Shown here: piece by piece, positions 1 through 9,163 of the stretch
How the letters are laid out: each line of letters opens with the position of its first letter
How positions within the stretch are numbered: position 1 is the stretch's first letter
The notes under the pieces: generated by a model
The model's input: only the letters and a program-made list of their open reading frames with translations
Databases searched by the model: none
Told to the model about the DNA's origin: nothing
Made by a program: the position numbers and the translations under genes
Origin: Spirochaetota bacterium
GTDB taxonomy: Bacteria > Spirochaetota > UBA4802 > UB4802
Length of the DNA: 64,000 bases
Reading direction: 5' to 3'
NCBI GenBank assembly: GCA_040756435.1
Contig: JBFLZD010000004.1
Span: 1 to 64,000, forward strand

Positions 1-94
1 ATGGTATCCCTTAAATACTGGTATTGTTGGTTTTCGTTGTTTTTTCATGCGACAATTTTATGTCGCATTAATTGCTTGTAAATTAATTTTTTTA

Positions 95-170
95 AAAAAA
101 AGAGGTGTCTTTTGGGACACCCCCTATTATATATTTTATTCAAATTTTCACATTTAGGAATAATTAGTGC
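95..170. repeat. Solo hairpin repeat with conserved A/T-rich tail
   Basis: A 6-bp stem (GGTGTC at 104-109, GACACC at 116-121) with loop TTTTGG is followed by a T-rich stretch. The hairpin matches the ends of the larger repeats at 33005, 35326, 44511 and 53454. The ~45 nt after it (125-170) are, in reverse complement, nearly identical to 24880-24923 and similar to 53397-53450. Read on the + strand, the hairpin plus T-rich tail could terminate a gene lying before the window. The remainder of 1-270 shows no convincing gene. Confidence 0.6.
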
Positions 171-227
171 AACTTTTTTTAAAGTTGAATAATTTTGTGT
201 TGAAATTATATTGAATATATAGCATAG

Positions 228-245
228 TATATACAATTGTATATA
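228..245. promoter_or_regulatory. 18-bp perfect palindrome upstream of cheW
   Basis: TATATACAATTGTATATA is a perfect palindrome 25 bp before the cheW start. It could be an operator or part of an AT-rich promoter for the chemotaxis operon. No regulator is identifiable from this window, and A/T-rich palindromes can arise by chance. Confidence 0.3.
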
Positions 246-270
246 ATTAGGTATATTATAAGGGTGGATT

Positions 271-768
271 ATGAATAATGAATTATTGAACATTGCAGCA
301 AAAACCGCAGAATCTGTAATAGATGAGGCTGATTCCCTTGATATACTTCAACTGGTAAGTTTTAAGCTTGATGAAATTGAATACGGTATTGATATATTAT
401 CAGTGCATGAAATACTGCGTATACCGGAAATTACGCGTCTTCCCAATACACCTGAATATATTAAAGGCGTTATTAATCTGCGTGGTAATGTTATTCCTGT
501 GGTTGATATACGCTTACGGTTTGGTATGCAACAGGTTACATTAACTGAACTAAGCAGGATTATTGTTGTGGAGATTGGCGAAAAATTAGTAGGTCTTTTA
601 GTAGATAACGTACATCAGGTAATACGATTGTCACGCTCAAGAATTGATGAGCCTCATGATCTGATTGAAGGCATTTCAACAGAATTTATAAGTGGTATTG
701 GCCGATTGCAGGATAGGCTTATTGTGATCCTTCGACTTGATAATATTCTTTTCAGCGATGAGCAATGA
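271..768 (+). CDS. cheW: Chemotaxis adaptor protein CheW
   Basis: CheW couples the histidine kinase CheA to chemoreceptors at the inner face of the membrane. The 165-residue product is a single CheW domain over about residues 25-160, with the characteristic 'KGVINLRGNVIPVVDIR' stretch near residues 64-80, where the second SH3-like subdomain begins. The length is normal for the family. The ATG follows a GGGTGG ribosome-binding site. It is the first gene of a chemotaxis operon, 24 bp before cheA. No chemoreceptor gene is present, so receptors must be encoded elsewhere. The family call is secure. Confidence 0.95.
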   Translation: MNNELLNIAAKTAESVIDEADSLDILQLVSFKLDEIEYGIDILSVHEILRIPEITRLPNTPEYIKGVINLRGNVIPVVDIRLRFGMQQVTLTELSRIIVVEIGEKLVGLLVDNVHQVIRLSRSRIDEPHDLIEGISTEFISGIGRLQDRLIVILRLDNILFSDEQ

Positions 769-792
769 TTTTTTTATATTTGAGGTGATAAA

Positions 793-3700
793 ATGGGCTT
801 TTCCTTAGGTGAATATCAGGATATGTTTCTGGAAGAAGCTGATGAACTTTTACAGGAACTCAATCAGAATTTACTCAAACTTGAAAAAAATCCTTCTGAT
901 GATGAGATTATAAATAATATTTTCAGGGCCGCACATTCACTAAAAAGCTCTGCAGCCTTTGTGGGCTTAACTGATCTGGGGGATTTAGCTCATAAGATGG
1001 AAAATCTCCTTCAGGGCATTCGTGACAAGGTTATGAAAGTAACACCTGCTATTGTGGATGTATTGTTCCAGTGTTTTGATGTTATTAATGATGTGATACG
1101 GGAAGTGTCCTCAGGGAATCCACCTTCAAAAGATTTTTCATCTTTAGTAAAAAAAATTGAATCAGTTGGCCAGCAGGGAAACATAAAGGAAGAAAAGAAA
1201 GAAACACCAGCTCCCAAAAAGATACAATTATCAACTAACATTATTAAAGATATACGAAACGGGATTAACAATGGTTTGTCGTGTTGCGAAATTGCCATAA
1301 CCATTGATCCCAATGCTGCCATGAAATCACTAAAAGTACAGCTGGTATTAACCAATCTGGAAAAGATTGCTGATATCCTGGTTACTATCCCCACAATTGA
1401 AGAAGTTTCCATGCCGGAATTTGATAACAGGGTGCAGATTATTTTATTAACAAGTGCTACCGTTGAGGAATTAAAGAAAGCATGTGAGGTTGATCAGGTT
1501 ACAAGAATAGACTTAAGGAAAATTGAACTGGTAAAAAAGGATAATAAGGTTGCTCTTAAATATCATGAGCAGGAAACGCTTTTTGAGGAAAAACCTGAGG
1601 AAGAAATAAAGGTAAGGGATGTTGAGGAAGATGTAATACCTGATGAAGAAGAAAAAGATGAAATAGTAATCAGGTCAAAAGATGATAAGAAGACGTTGCA
1701 ACTGAGGACGGTAAAGGTTTCGGTAGAAAAGCTTGATCAGCTATTAAACAATGTTGGAGAACTTGTTATAGCTAATTCAGGCTTTTATAAATTATACGAG
1801 GAAATGCGGCGTTTGAACATTGAAAAGAGTATAATAAATGAATTTAAAAACCGCATGGAGCAGATGTCACGTATTGCCAAGGATTTACAGAGTGGCATAA
1901 TGAAAACCAGGATGGTCCCTATTGGACAGGTTTTTTCAAGGTTTAACCGACTGGTTCGTGATCTGGCAAAAGAATTTGATAAAAAAGTTGTTCTGGAAAT
2001 TAAGGGTGAAGAAACAGAACTGGATAAGAAGGTAATTGATGTTATTGGTGAACCGCTGATGCATTTAATCAGGAATGCCGTTGACCATGGGGTTGAATCT
2101 ATTGAAGAACGGCGGCAGCAAAAGAAGCCTGAAATTGCAACTATAACACTGAATGCCTATCAGGGTGGCAATCAAATATTCGTTGAAGTAAGTGATGATG
2201 GAAGAGGGTTGGATCTAAAGAAAATTAAGACAAAAGCCATAGAAAGAGGATTGGCATCACCTGAGATGATAGCTAATATGGATAAAGACGAAATATATAA
2301 TTTTATATTTACTCCCGGATTTTCTACTTCTGATGTTGTTACTGATATCTCCGGGAGAGGTGTTGGGATGAATGTTGTTCAGGAAACTGTTAATGAGCTC
2401 AATGGCAGCGTATCTATTGAAAGTGAACCTGGTATGGGTACAAGGTTTATTTTGAGTTTTCCATTAACGTTGGCAATCATACCCGCCATAATGGTCAGAG
2501 TGCAAAGGGAATTATATGCTATACCACTTTCAGATGTTATAGAAACAATCAAAATTTTACCTGAAGAGATTACAACTATTGAAGGCCATGAAGTAATTAA
2601 TCTTAGAGGTGAAATCTTGTCACTTATACGCTTGAGCAATTTTGTTGGCATTGAAAGCGGTTTGAAAGACAATGAACGTATGCCAGTGGTTGTTGTTGGT
2701 TATGGGAACAGGAAAATTGGAATAGTTGTCGATCTATTAGAAGGGAAGCAGGAAATAGTTATTAAATCATTGGAACAAAATTATCGGACAGTTGCAGGGT
2801 TAGCTGGTGCTTCAATATTGGGTGATGGAAGTATATGCTTGATACTTGATATTTCTTCAATGATTAATAAAGTTATCATGCAACAGGATACTTTTTCATT
2901 CAAAGAAAAACAGCGTGTATTGGGAGCAAAACAGGCATCAGTGGAAGTTGTAAAAACTGAAGTTGCCACAAAGGAACAGCCTGCAAAAGAAACTATCGAT
3001 ACACAATCAAAAAAGGAAATAAAAGAAACGCTTCTTGAAAAAGAAATGCCTATCAAAGAAGATATTGTATTTAAAAAAGAATCTGAAGAGTTAGTTGAAG
3101 TTGAAGAATATAAAGATTTAGAAAAAAACGCCTTATCGAAAAGTGGGAAAGATATTGTAATTGAAGAAAAAGTACATAGTGTTCTAGAAGAATTCAAAAC
3201 AGAATTAAAGGAAAAAATTAAGACTACACTGGATAAGAAAGATGAAATATATCAGAAATTGGGCATATCAGATGATGATCTGGCAAAAGTCCAGGTCCTT
3301 GCAAATGTGGGAATTACAGATGCTGCCGAATCGCTATCAAAAATAATTAACAGAAGAGTGGATTTGTCAATACCTGATGTTTCGGTTCTTCCTATTGAGT
3401 CTATACCACAATCATTTGGTGATGTTGACAGTGTGTATTTAGGGGTATATATGCCCATAGTAGGGCAGATCAATGGAACAATTTTATTCAGTTTACGGGA
3501 AGACTCGGGGTATGAACTGGTGGATATGCTTTTGGGTTTATCTCAGGGCAGTACACAATCCTTAACCGAAGATGGTGAATCTGTATTAAAGGAAGTAACC
3601 AACATTGTAGGATCAGCAGTGGTCAATGCCTTTGCAGATAAGATTGAAATGGCTATAAAACCCACCGTGCCGTCAGTGGTGCACGATTATATGCAATCAA

Positions 3701-3858
3701 TTTTAGATTCTATACTGGCTTTCCATACGGCAGAAAATGAATATGCACTGGTGATGGATACTGAATTTTTCCATCAGGATGACAGGGTAATAGGGAAGCT
3801 ATTGATTATGCCAACGACGTCTTCGTTAGCTACCATAGTGGAAAGGTTGCGAAATTAA
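793..3858 (+). CDS. cheA: Chemotaxis histidine kinase CheA with C-terminal CheC/CheX-like phosphatase domain
   Basis: CheA autophosphorylates and passes phosphate to CheY and CheB. Visible parts of this 1021-residue protein are: an Hpt domain with phospho-acceptor His48 ('FRAAHSLKSSAAF'); a P2-like region around 150-245; the dimerisation helices from ~300; the HATPase domain with N box 'HLIRNAVDHG' (424-433), G1 'DDGRGL' (468-473) and G2 'GRGVGM' (521-526); and a CheW-like domain (~560-700). A Lys/Glu-rich linker (~700-815) leads to a CheC-like domain (~820-1021). That family's active-site motif [DS]x3Ex2Nx22P is intact once (S930, E934, N937, P960). The first copy, near 830-862, has lost the Glu. 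Ordinary CheA proteins are about 650-750 residues, so the extra domain is a real fusion in one open frame. CheC proteins dephosphorylate CheY-P, so kinase and phosphatase may share one polypeptide; that activity is inferred. Confidence 0.93.
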   Translation: MGFSLGEYQDMFLEEADELLQELNQNLLKLEKNPSDDEIINNIFRAAHSLKSSAAFVGLTDLGDLAHKMENLLQGIRDKVMKVTPAIVDVLFQCFDVINDVIREVSSGNPPSKDFSSLVKKIESVGQQGNIKEEKKETPAPKKIQLSTNIIKDIRNGINNGLSCCEIAITIDPNAAMKSLKVQLVLTNLEKIADILVTIPTIEEVSMPEFDNRVQIILLTSATVEELKKACEVDQVTRIDLRKIELVKKDNKVALKYHEQETLFEEKPEEEIKVRDVEEDVIPDEEEKDEIVIRSKDDKKTLQLRTVKVSVEKLDQLLNNVGELVIANSGFYKLYEEMRRLNIEKSIINEFKNRMEQMSRIAKDLQSGIMKTRMVPIGQVFSRFNRLVRDLAKEFDKKVVLEIKGEETELDKKVIDVIGEPLMHLIRNAVDHGVESIEERRQQKKPEIATITLNAYQGGNQIFVEVSDDGRGLDLKKIKTKAIERGLASPEMIANMDKDEIYNFIFTPGFSTSDVVTDISGRGVGMNVVQETVNELNGSVSIESEPGMGTRFILSFPLTLAIIPAIMVRVQRELYAIPLSDVIETIKILPEEITTIEGHEVINLRGEILSLIRLSNFVGIESGLKDNERMPVVVVGYGNRKIGIVVDLLEGKQEIVIKSLEQNYRTVAGLAGASILGDGSICLILDISSMINKVIMQQDTFSFKEKQRVLGAKQASVEVVKTEVATKEQPAKETIDTQSKKEIKETLLEKEMPIKEDIVFKKESEELVEVEEYKDLEKNALSKSGKDIVIEEKVHSVLEEFKTELKEKIKTTLDKKDEIYQKLGISDDDLAKVQVLANVGITDAAESLSKIINRRVDLSIPDVSVLPIESIPQSFGDVDSVYLGVYMPIVGQINGTILFSLREDSGYELVDMLLGLSQGSTQSLTEDGESVLKEVTNIVGSAVVNAFADKIEMAIKPTVPSVVHDYMQSILDSILAFHTAENEYALVMDTEFFHQDDRVIGKLLIMPTTSSLATIVERLRN

Positions 3859-3863
3859 ATTGT

Positions 3864-4910
3864 ATGTCAGAAAAAATAAAGGTTCTGGTTGTTGATGATT
3901 CTGCTCTGGTCAGAAAAGTAATTTCTGATATTCTTGAAAGTGATAAAGAAATAGAAGTCATTGGCACTGCAAATAACGGCAAATCAGCGGTATTTAAAAA
4001 TCTTACTTTAAATCCTGATGTCATAACTATGGATATTGAAATGCCCATAATGAACGGGCTGGAGGCTTTACAGGAAATTATCAAAACAAATCCCAAGCCT
4101 GTTATCATGATGAGTGTATTGACACAATACGGTGCTGAAGCAACATTCAAGGCATTAGAATATGGCGCAGTTGATTTTATCCCTAAACCTTCAACTGTTC
4201 TGGCTATGAGCATGGATGACATAGCAGAACTTCTTATTACTAAAGTTAAAGCAGTAGCAAAAGCTTCGCTTAATTTACATGTAAGAAAGAGTGAAGATGT
4301 TTCAGAAACTAATAAAGTATCTATAGTTGCAAAGCATGAAGACAAAAAAAAGATTGTTGGTATTGGTACCTCAACCGGTGGTCCTTCAGCCTTGCAGAGA
4401 GTATTACAAAAGTTGCCTAAAAATTTCCCCTCACCAATACTGGTGGTACAGCATATGCCCCCGGGTTTTACCAAAGCGTTTGCCGAACGATTAGATAGTT
4501 TATGCAATGTATCTGTAAAAGAAGCGGAGGATGGCGAAAAAATATTGAATGGTTGTGTGTATATAGCCCCGGGCGATTCTCATATCGTGGTTGAGAAGAC
4601 AGGTGATATCCGTGTTATTCGTCTGTCACAGGCCGAGAAGGTTTCCGGGCATAGACCTTCAGCAGATGTGCTGTTTCATTCTCTTGCAAAAGAAGATACA
4701 GATAATGTTATTGGTGTCATCATGACAGGTATGGGACGTGATGGTGCCAATGGTATAAAAGAAATCCATGATAGGGGAGGTTATACCATTGCTCAGGATG
4801 AATCTACATCTGTTGTGTATGGGATGAACCGTGTTGCAGTTGAGATGGGGGCAGTGGATGCTGTTGTGGCTGTAGATTCAATACCCCAGGAAATAATTTC
4901 TCATATTTAG
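3864..4910 (+). CDS. cheB: Chemotaxis response regulator / protein-glutamate methylesterase CheB
   Basis: CheB removes methyl groups from (and deamidates) chemoreceptor glutamates when phosphorylated by CheA, giving adaptation. The 348-residue protein has an N-terminal receiver domain (acidic pair D11-D12, phospho-acceptor D57 in 'TMDIEMP', Lys108) and a C-terminal methylesterase domain with the full catalytic triad S170 ('GTSTGGPS'), H197 ('VQHMPPGF') and D293 ('GMGRDGA'). It starts 5 bp after the cheA stop, so the two are probably translationally coupled; the Shine-Dalgarno signal is weak. No cheR or cheD gene is seen nearby. Confidence 0.96.
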   Translation: MSEKIKVLVVDDSALVRKVISDILESDKEIEVIGTANNGKSAVFKNLTLNPDVITMDIEMPIMNGLEALQEIIKTNPKPVIMMSVLTQYGAEATFKALEYGAVDFIPKPSTVLAMSMDDIAELLITKVKAVAKASLNLHVRKSEDVSETNKVSIVAKHEDKKKIVGIGTSTGGPSALQRVLQKLPKNFPSPILVVQHMPPGFTKAFAERLDSLCNVSVKEAEDGEKILNGCVYIAPGDSHIVVEKTGDIRVIRLSQAEKVSGHRPSADVLFHSLAKEDTDNVIGVIMTGMGRDGANGIKEIHDRGGYTIAQDESTSVVYGMNRVAVEMGAVDAVVAVDSIPQEIISHI

Positions 4911-5144
4911 TGTATAAAAATTGAATAATGTATACCTCCGCAAATAATGTGGGGTATATACAATGAAGTATTCATACAATGATAAAGGTGTTCATAAAGT
5001 GAATAATTATCTATTGAATTAATTTGCAAAATTTTGTAATTTATAAAAATTTTTTCTTGAATGATAAAGGGATATCGGTATTATGTATTTAAGATTATGT
5101 ACTGGATTATGGAATAGGGATATTTTAAACAGCGGGGTAATTCT

Positions 5145-5504
5145 ATGGCTAAAATACTGATAGTTGATGATGCTAAGTTTATGCGGACCCTTGTGAAGGA
5201 TGCACTGGTACCCAAAGGCCATGAGATAATAGGAGAAGCTGAAAATGGAGTGGAAGCAGTACAGCTTTATAAAAAATTGCGGCCTGACCTTGTGACAATG
5301 GATATTACCATGCGCGAGAAAGATGGCATTGAAGCAGCAGAAGAAATTTTACAGTTTGATCCCAATGCAAGAATCATTATGGTAACTGCATTAGGTCAGG
5401 AAAATTTGCTGACTCGAGCTATAAAAATTGGTGTGAAGGATTTTGTCGTTAAACCATTCCCTCCGGAAAGACTTCAGAAAGCTGCTGAAAAAGCATTAGC
5501 ATAA
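5145..5504 (+). CDS. cheY: Chemotaxis response regulator CheY
   Basis: A stand-alone 119-residue receiver domain. The acidic pocket ('IVDDA', D8-D9), phospho-acceptor D53 ('TMDITM'), the Thr of 'MVTALGQ' (~81) and the conserved Lys of 'VVKPF' (~103) are all present. Phosphorylated CheY binds the flagellar switch and changes rotation. It lies 234 bp downstream of cheB, so it may have its own promoter, but its place in the cluster and the lack of an output domain support CheY. Its likely phosphatase partner here is the CheC-like tail of CheA. Confidence 0.9.
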   Translation: MAKILIVDDAKFMRTLVKDALVPKGHEIIGEAENGVEAVQLYKKLRPDLVTMDITMREKDGIEAAEEILQFDPNARIIMVTALGQENLLTRAIKIGVKDFVVKPFPPERLQKAAEKALA

Positions 5505-5660
5505 AATAACCATTATGTTTTAATTTTAATATTTTTTTGCTTTATTACTAATACAAAAATATTAATTATCGTTGCATAAATATACCAATTATCATTAATT
5601 GTCTGTTTTTATACATTTATAGAGCGAAGTATAACAATAATCGGTAACACTATTTGAATT

Positions 5661-6410
5661 ATGATAACACCCGACAACAATAATGTTCAGTGTATTTTAC
5701 ACATTGAAAATTTTGATGGACCGCTTGATTTATTGTGGGATCTTATAAAGAAGTCAAAGATAGAAATAACTCAGGTTTCTATAGCTGATATTACAGAGCA
5801 GTACCTGGAGTATTTAAAGCTCATGGAAAGCATTAACATTCCTGTTGCCATGGAATTTATCGTAATGGCCAGTGAATTATTATATTATAAATCAAAAGCA
5901 TTATTGCCAGGTGCTGATATAGGAGATGAATTTTTTGTTCCACCACTTCCCCCGGAACTTATACAGAAGCTTCTGGAATATAAAAAATACCAGATAGCAT
6001 CTAAAAACTTATTGAAATTGCATGAAATGCAATCGGATGTGTTTACCAGGCAGATTTCACCTTTATCTGTTGACGAAGAAGTATATATTGAAGTTAATCT
6101 TTTTGACCTTTTGAATGCGTTTGTTGATGTGCTTGAAGCAGATAAGGAAATTGAGCAGCAACGAATAGTATTTGATGAAATTCTTGTGAGTGACCGTATA
6201 ATGTTACTGGTTAGTATGTTACAAAATAAAGATAAAATAGAATTTCATGAGATGTTTACCCGGGATCCGGGAAGAATGGAGGTCGTTGTGACATTACTGG
6301 CTTTGCTTGAAATGACCCGTATAGGAGCTATTACTGTATTGCAACATGCGCAGTTTGGGAACATTTATATATTTAAAAAGGATTTAGAAAAAGTGGATAC
6401 ATTGCATTAA
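5661..6410 (+). CDS. scpA: Segregation and condensation protein A
   Basis: ScpA is the kleisin subunit that bridges the SMC heads of the chromosome-condensing SMC-ScpAB complex. The 249-residue product has the family N-terminus 'ENFDGPLDLLWDLIKKSKIEI' (split here as a recognisable 'FDGPLDLL' motif near residue 19) and a C-terminal winged-helix segment ('FHEMFTRDPGRMEVVVTLLALLEM'-type ending, recognised by 'VTLLALLEMTRIG'). Length is typical. It is followed after 24 bp by scpB, the usual partner. smc itself is not in the window. Confidence 0.93.
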   Translation: MITPDNNNVQCILHIENFDGPLDLLWDLIKKSKIEITQVSIADITEQYLEYLKLMESINIPVAMEFIVMASELLYYKSKALLPGADIGDEFFVPPLPPELIQKLLEYKKYQIASKNLLKLHEMQSDVFTRQISPLSVDEEVYIEVNLFDLLNAFVDVLEADKEIEQQRIVFDEILVSDRIMLLVSMLQNKDKIEFHEMFTRDPGRMEVVVTLLALLEMTRIGAITVLQHAQFGNIYIFKKDLEKVDTLH

Positions 6411-6434
6411 AATATCCGCAATCAGGGAAAACGT

Positions 6435-7067
6435 ATGAGCGACGACATTATAAACGAAGATATTGAATTGGAATCTAATCGCAAGGACAGCCTTGATGAT
6501 GAAGCGGGCAATGAAGAGCTATTTGAAATGGGCGATAGTGACGATCTCTTTGGTATAGTAGAGGCTATACTTTTCGTATCAGCTGAACCTGTCCCATTGC
6601 AGTTTTTTACCAAACAGTTAGGTATAGATGCTACCCAGGCAAAAATTATCATTGATTCTCTTATAGATGAATATGAAGACCGTGATAAAGGAATAAAAAT
6701 TATTGAGATATCTGGCGGGTATCAGTTTGTTACCAATCCAAAATTTGCAAACCAGTTGCGTCAGGCAATGGGATATAAGAAAAAAGAAACATTGTCTAAA
6801 GGGATGCTGGAAACATTAGCTATCATTGCCTACAAACAGCCAATAATGCTTGCAGAGATTGAAGAACTTAGGGGTGTATCATCACGAATGATGGTTGCAG
6901 CACTTATGCGTAAAAATCTTATAAAGCCTGTTGGCAGAAAAGATGTTCCCGGAAGGCCATTATTATATGGTACAACCGATGAGTTTTTACGCTATTTTGG
7001 ATTAAACAAACTATCTGACCTGCCCAAGCTATCAGAAATAAAAGAATTTAACTTTGAAGAGGAATAA
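6435..7067 (+). CDS. scpB: Segregation and condensation protein B
   Basis: ScpB forms paired winged-helix domains that bind ScpA in the SMC complex. The 210-residue product has a short acidic N-terminal extension (~35 residues) and then the two winged helices, with family-typical 'AILFVSAEPVPL', 'LAIIAYKQPIMLAEIEELRGV' and 'GRPLLYGTTDEFLRYFGL'. It lies between scpA and pheA; the pheA start follows its stop by one base. An ACTATCGC-family octamer (6532-6539) lies inside the gene. Confidence 0.93.
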   Translation: MSDDIINEDIELESNRKDSLDDEAGNEELFEMGDSDDLFGIVEAILFVSAEPVPLQFFTKQLGIDATQAKIIIDSLIDEYEDRDKGIKIIEISGGYQFVTNPKFANQLRQAMGYKKKETLSKGMLETLAIIAYKQPIMLAEIEELRGVSSRMMVAALMRKNLIKPVGRKDVPGRPLLYGTTDEFLRYFGLNKLSDLPKLSEIKEFNFEEE

Positions 7068-7068
7068 T

Positions 7069-8115
7069 ATGGATACTGCCAATTTTGAAAAAAACATAAT
7101 TGAATCGTTATCTCAGTTAACGGAACTATACAGCAAAGAGTTACAGAACATTATAAAAGAAGGTGAGCAGGGAATTTTTCCAGTTAAAGCAAAAATAATA
7201 TCGCATCTGCAGCAATATGCTCGACCACCACTTACCCCTGAGTTAATAGAAAAAATTGCAACAGAAATATTTTCTGTGGCTCTTTCAGCGGCGCGCCCTC
7301 TTAAGGTTGCATATTTAGGTCCGGTGGGGACGTTTACCCATATTGCTCTGCTGGAAATTTTTGGTGATGTTATAGAGGCTCTACCGCATAGGACTATTTC
7401 GGATGTATTTGATGAAGTTGAGACAGGGAGAGCAACATTTGGTGTAGTCCCAATTGAAAACAGTACCGAAGGTGCGGTAACCTATACTATGGATGAATTT
7501 CTTGATACTGATTTAAAAATTGTATCTGAAAAGTCGCTCAGGATTACCTATAGCCTGCTATCAGTATGTGACAGTATTGAAAAGATTAAAAAAATATATT
7601 CACATCCGCAATCGCTTGCTCAATGTAAAAACTGGCTTAAAGCAAATTTACCCAATGTTGAAATAAATCAGGTTAATTCAACTGCTAAAGCTGCTGAAAC
7701 TGCATCATGGGATAAATACTCAGCCGCTATCGCTTCAAATATTTCAGCTAAAATATATAATCTTAACATCATTGCTGATGGTATTGAAGATTCACGTCAA
7801 AATTATACACGGTTTTTAGTTTTAGGGAAGCATGATAATCCTCCCACAGGTAATGACAAAACATCAATAGTGTGTGCTGTGAAAGATCAGCCTGGTGCGC
7901 TGTACAAGCTTTTAAAACCGTTTAGTGAACATGGTATTAATATGACCATGATTGAGTCACGCCCCGATAAGAAGAAGATGTGGGCATATAACTTTTTTAT
8001 TGATTTTAATGGGCATAGAACTGACCCTGTTGTCCAGAAGGCGCTGGAGGCCATGAAACAGGAAACCATATTCTTAAAGGTTCTGGGATCATATCAGGCT
8101 GAAAAACATGATTAA
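7069..8115 (+). CDS. pheA: Prephenate dehydratase with N-terminal chorismate-mutase-like region and ACT domain
   Basis: Converts prephenate to phenylpyruvate in phenylalanine synthesis. After an ~80-residue helical N-terminus in the position of a chorismate mutase domain (weakly conserved), the dehydratase domain is clear: 'YLGPVGTFTH', 'VPIENSTEGAV' and the 'NYTRF' motif with its catalytic Thr-Arg-Phe. A C-terminal ACT domain carries 'GALYKLLKPF' and 'ESRP', the phenylalanine-binding motifs that normally give feedback inhibition. The ATG at 7069 is chosen because GAGGAA precedes it; an in-frame ATG at 7054 would lie inside scpB and lacks such a site. The product is 348 residues. Confidence 0.92.
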   Translation: MDTANFEKNIIESLSQLTELYSKELQNIIKEGEQGIFPVKAKIISHLQQYARPPLTPELIEKIATEIFSVALSAARPLKVAYLGPVGTFTHIALLEIFGDVIEALPHRTISDVFDEVETGRATFGVVPIENSTEGAVTYTMDEFLDTDLKIVSEKSLRITYSLLSVCDSIEKIKKIYSHPQSLAQCKNWLKANLPNVEINQVNSTAKAAETASWDKYSAAIASNISAKIYNLNIIADGIEDSRQNYTRFLVLGKHDNPPTGNDKTSIVCAVKDQPGALYKLLKPFSEHGINMTMIESRPDKKKMWAYNFFIDFNGHRTDPVVQKALEAMKQETIFLKVLGSYQAEKHD

Positions 8116-8146
8116 AGATTTAACATAAAAAAGGAGCACAGTAAGT

Positions 8147-9163
8147 ATGATTATAGTACTAAAACCCAATGTTACACAGGATGAAATTGATCATATAGTT
8201 GGTAAAATAAAGTCACTTAATTTGCAGCCACATGTCTCAAAGGGACAGTACAGGACAATTATCACCGTTATAGGCGATGAGGATATCATCCGCGAACAGC
8301 CGCTTGAGGCAATATCAGGCGTTGAATCGGTCAAACCAATATTAAAACCGTACAAGTTAGCAAGTAAAGAAACTCATCCTGATAGGACTATAGTGCAAGT
8401 GGGTGATATTGAGATTGGCGGCGATAAGATTGTACTGGTGGCTGGCCCATGTGCCGTAGAGGGCGAAAAGGAAATAATTGAGCATGCAAAAATGGTTAAA
8501 CAGGCTGGCGCATCCATGCTTCGGGCAGGAGCATATAAGCCCCGCTCATCGCCGTACACGTTTCAGGGGTATGGTGCATTGGGATTAAAATATTTAGCAA
8601 AGGCAAAAGAGGAAACAGGGTTACCGATAATTACTGAGGTAATGGACCCCCGTGATGTAGAACTTGTTGCCCAGTATGCTGATGTATTGCAGGTAGGTAC
8701 TCGCAATATGCAAAATTTTAATTTGTTAAAAGAGTTAGGGAAGATAGACAAACCGGTGTTATTGAAGCGAGGAATGAGTGCAACCATCAATGAATTCCTG
8801 ATGTCAGCAGAGTATATCCTTTCACAGGGCAATAAACAGGTGATACTATGCCCGCGTGGTATACGCACGTTTGAGGATGTAACCCGTAATACCCTTGATG
8901 TTGGTGCCGTACCGGTGCTAAAGGATTTTTCACACTTGCCAGTAGTGTGTGACCCAAGCCACGCAATGGGATTGAAAGATTATGTGGTTTCTGCAGCACT
9001 TGCCTATGTGGCAGCAGGAGCTGATGGTATTATGGTTGAAGCACATCCAAATCCCGAAGAAGCAATGTCTGATGGGCAGCAGACAATAAATTTTGAGCAG
9101 TTAGTTGAACTTAAAAAGAAACTTGCCAGCGTGGCACTGGCACTGGGTAGGGGAATTTATTAA
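8147..9163 (+). CDS. aroF: 3-deoxy-7-phosphoheptulonate (DAHP) synthase, type I beta with ferredoxin-like N-terminal domain
   Basis: Catalyses the first step of the shikimate pathway, joining phosphoenolpyruvate and erythrose 4-phosphate. Residues 1-70 form the small regulatory ferredoxin-like domain found in Thermotoga/Bacillus-type enzymes; the barrel follows with 'GPCAVEG' (100-106, metal ligand Cys102), 'RAGAYKPRSSPY' (126-137), 'KRGM' and 'CDPSHAMG'. The 338-residue length is typical. A good Shine-Dalgarno (AAGGAG) precedes the start. The stop overlaps the tyrA start in a TAATG, so the two are translationally coupled. Confidence 0.95.
   Translation: MIIVLKPNVTQDEIDHIVGKIKSLNLQPHVSKGQYRTIITVIGDEDIIREQPLEAISGVESVKPILKPYKLASKETHPDRTIVQVGDIEIGGDKIVLVAGPCAVEGEKEIIEHAKMVKQAGASMLRAGAYKPRSSPYTFQGYGALGLKYLAKAKEETGLPIITEVMDPRDVELVAQYADVLQVGTRNMQNFNLLKELGKIDKPVLLKRGMSATINEFLMSAEYILSQGNKQVILCPRGIRTFEDVTRNTLDVGAVPVLKDFSHLPVVCDPSHAMGLKDYVVSAALAYVAAGADGIMVEAHPNPEEAMSDGQQTINFEQLVELKKKLASVALALGRGIY

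Noticed and set aside
4928-4961. Terminator between cheB and cheY
   Set aside because: The inverted repeat around GTATACC/GGGGTATATAC is imperfect and not followed by a T-run.
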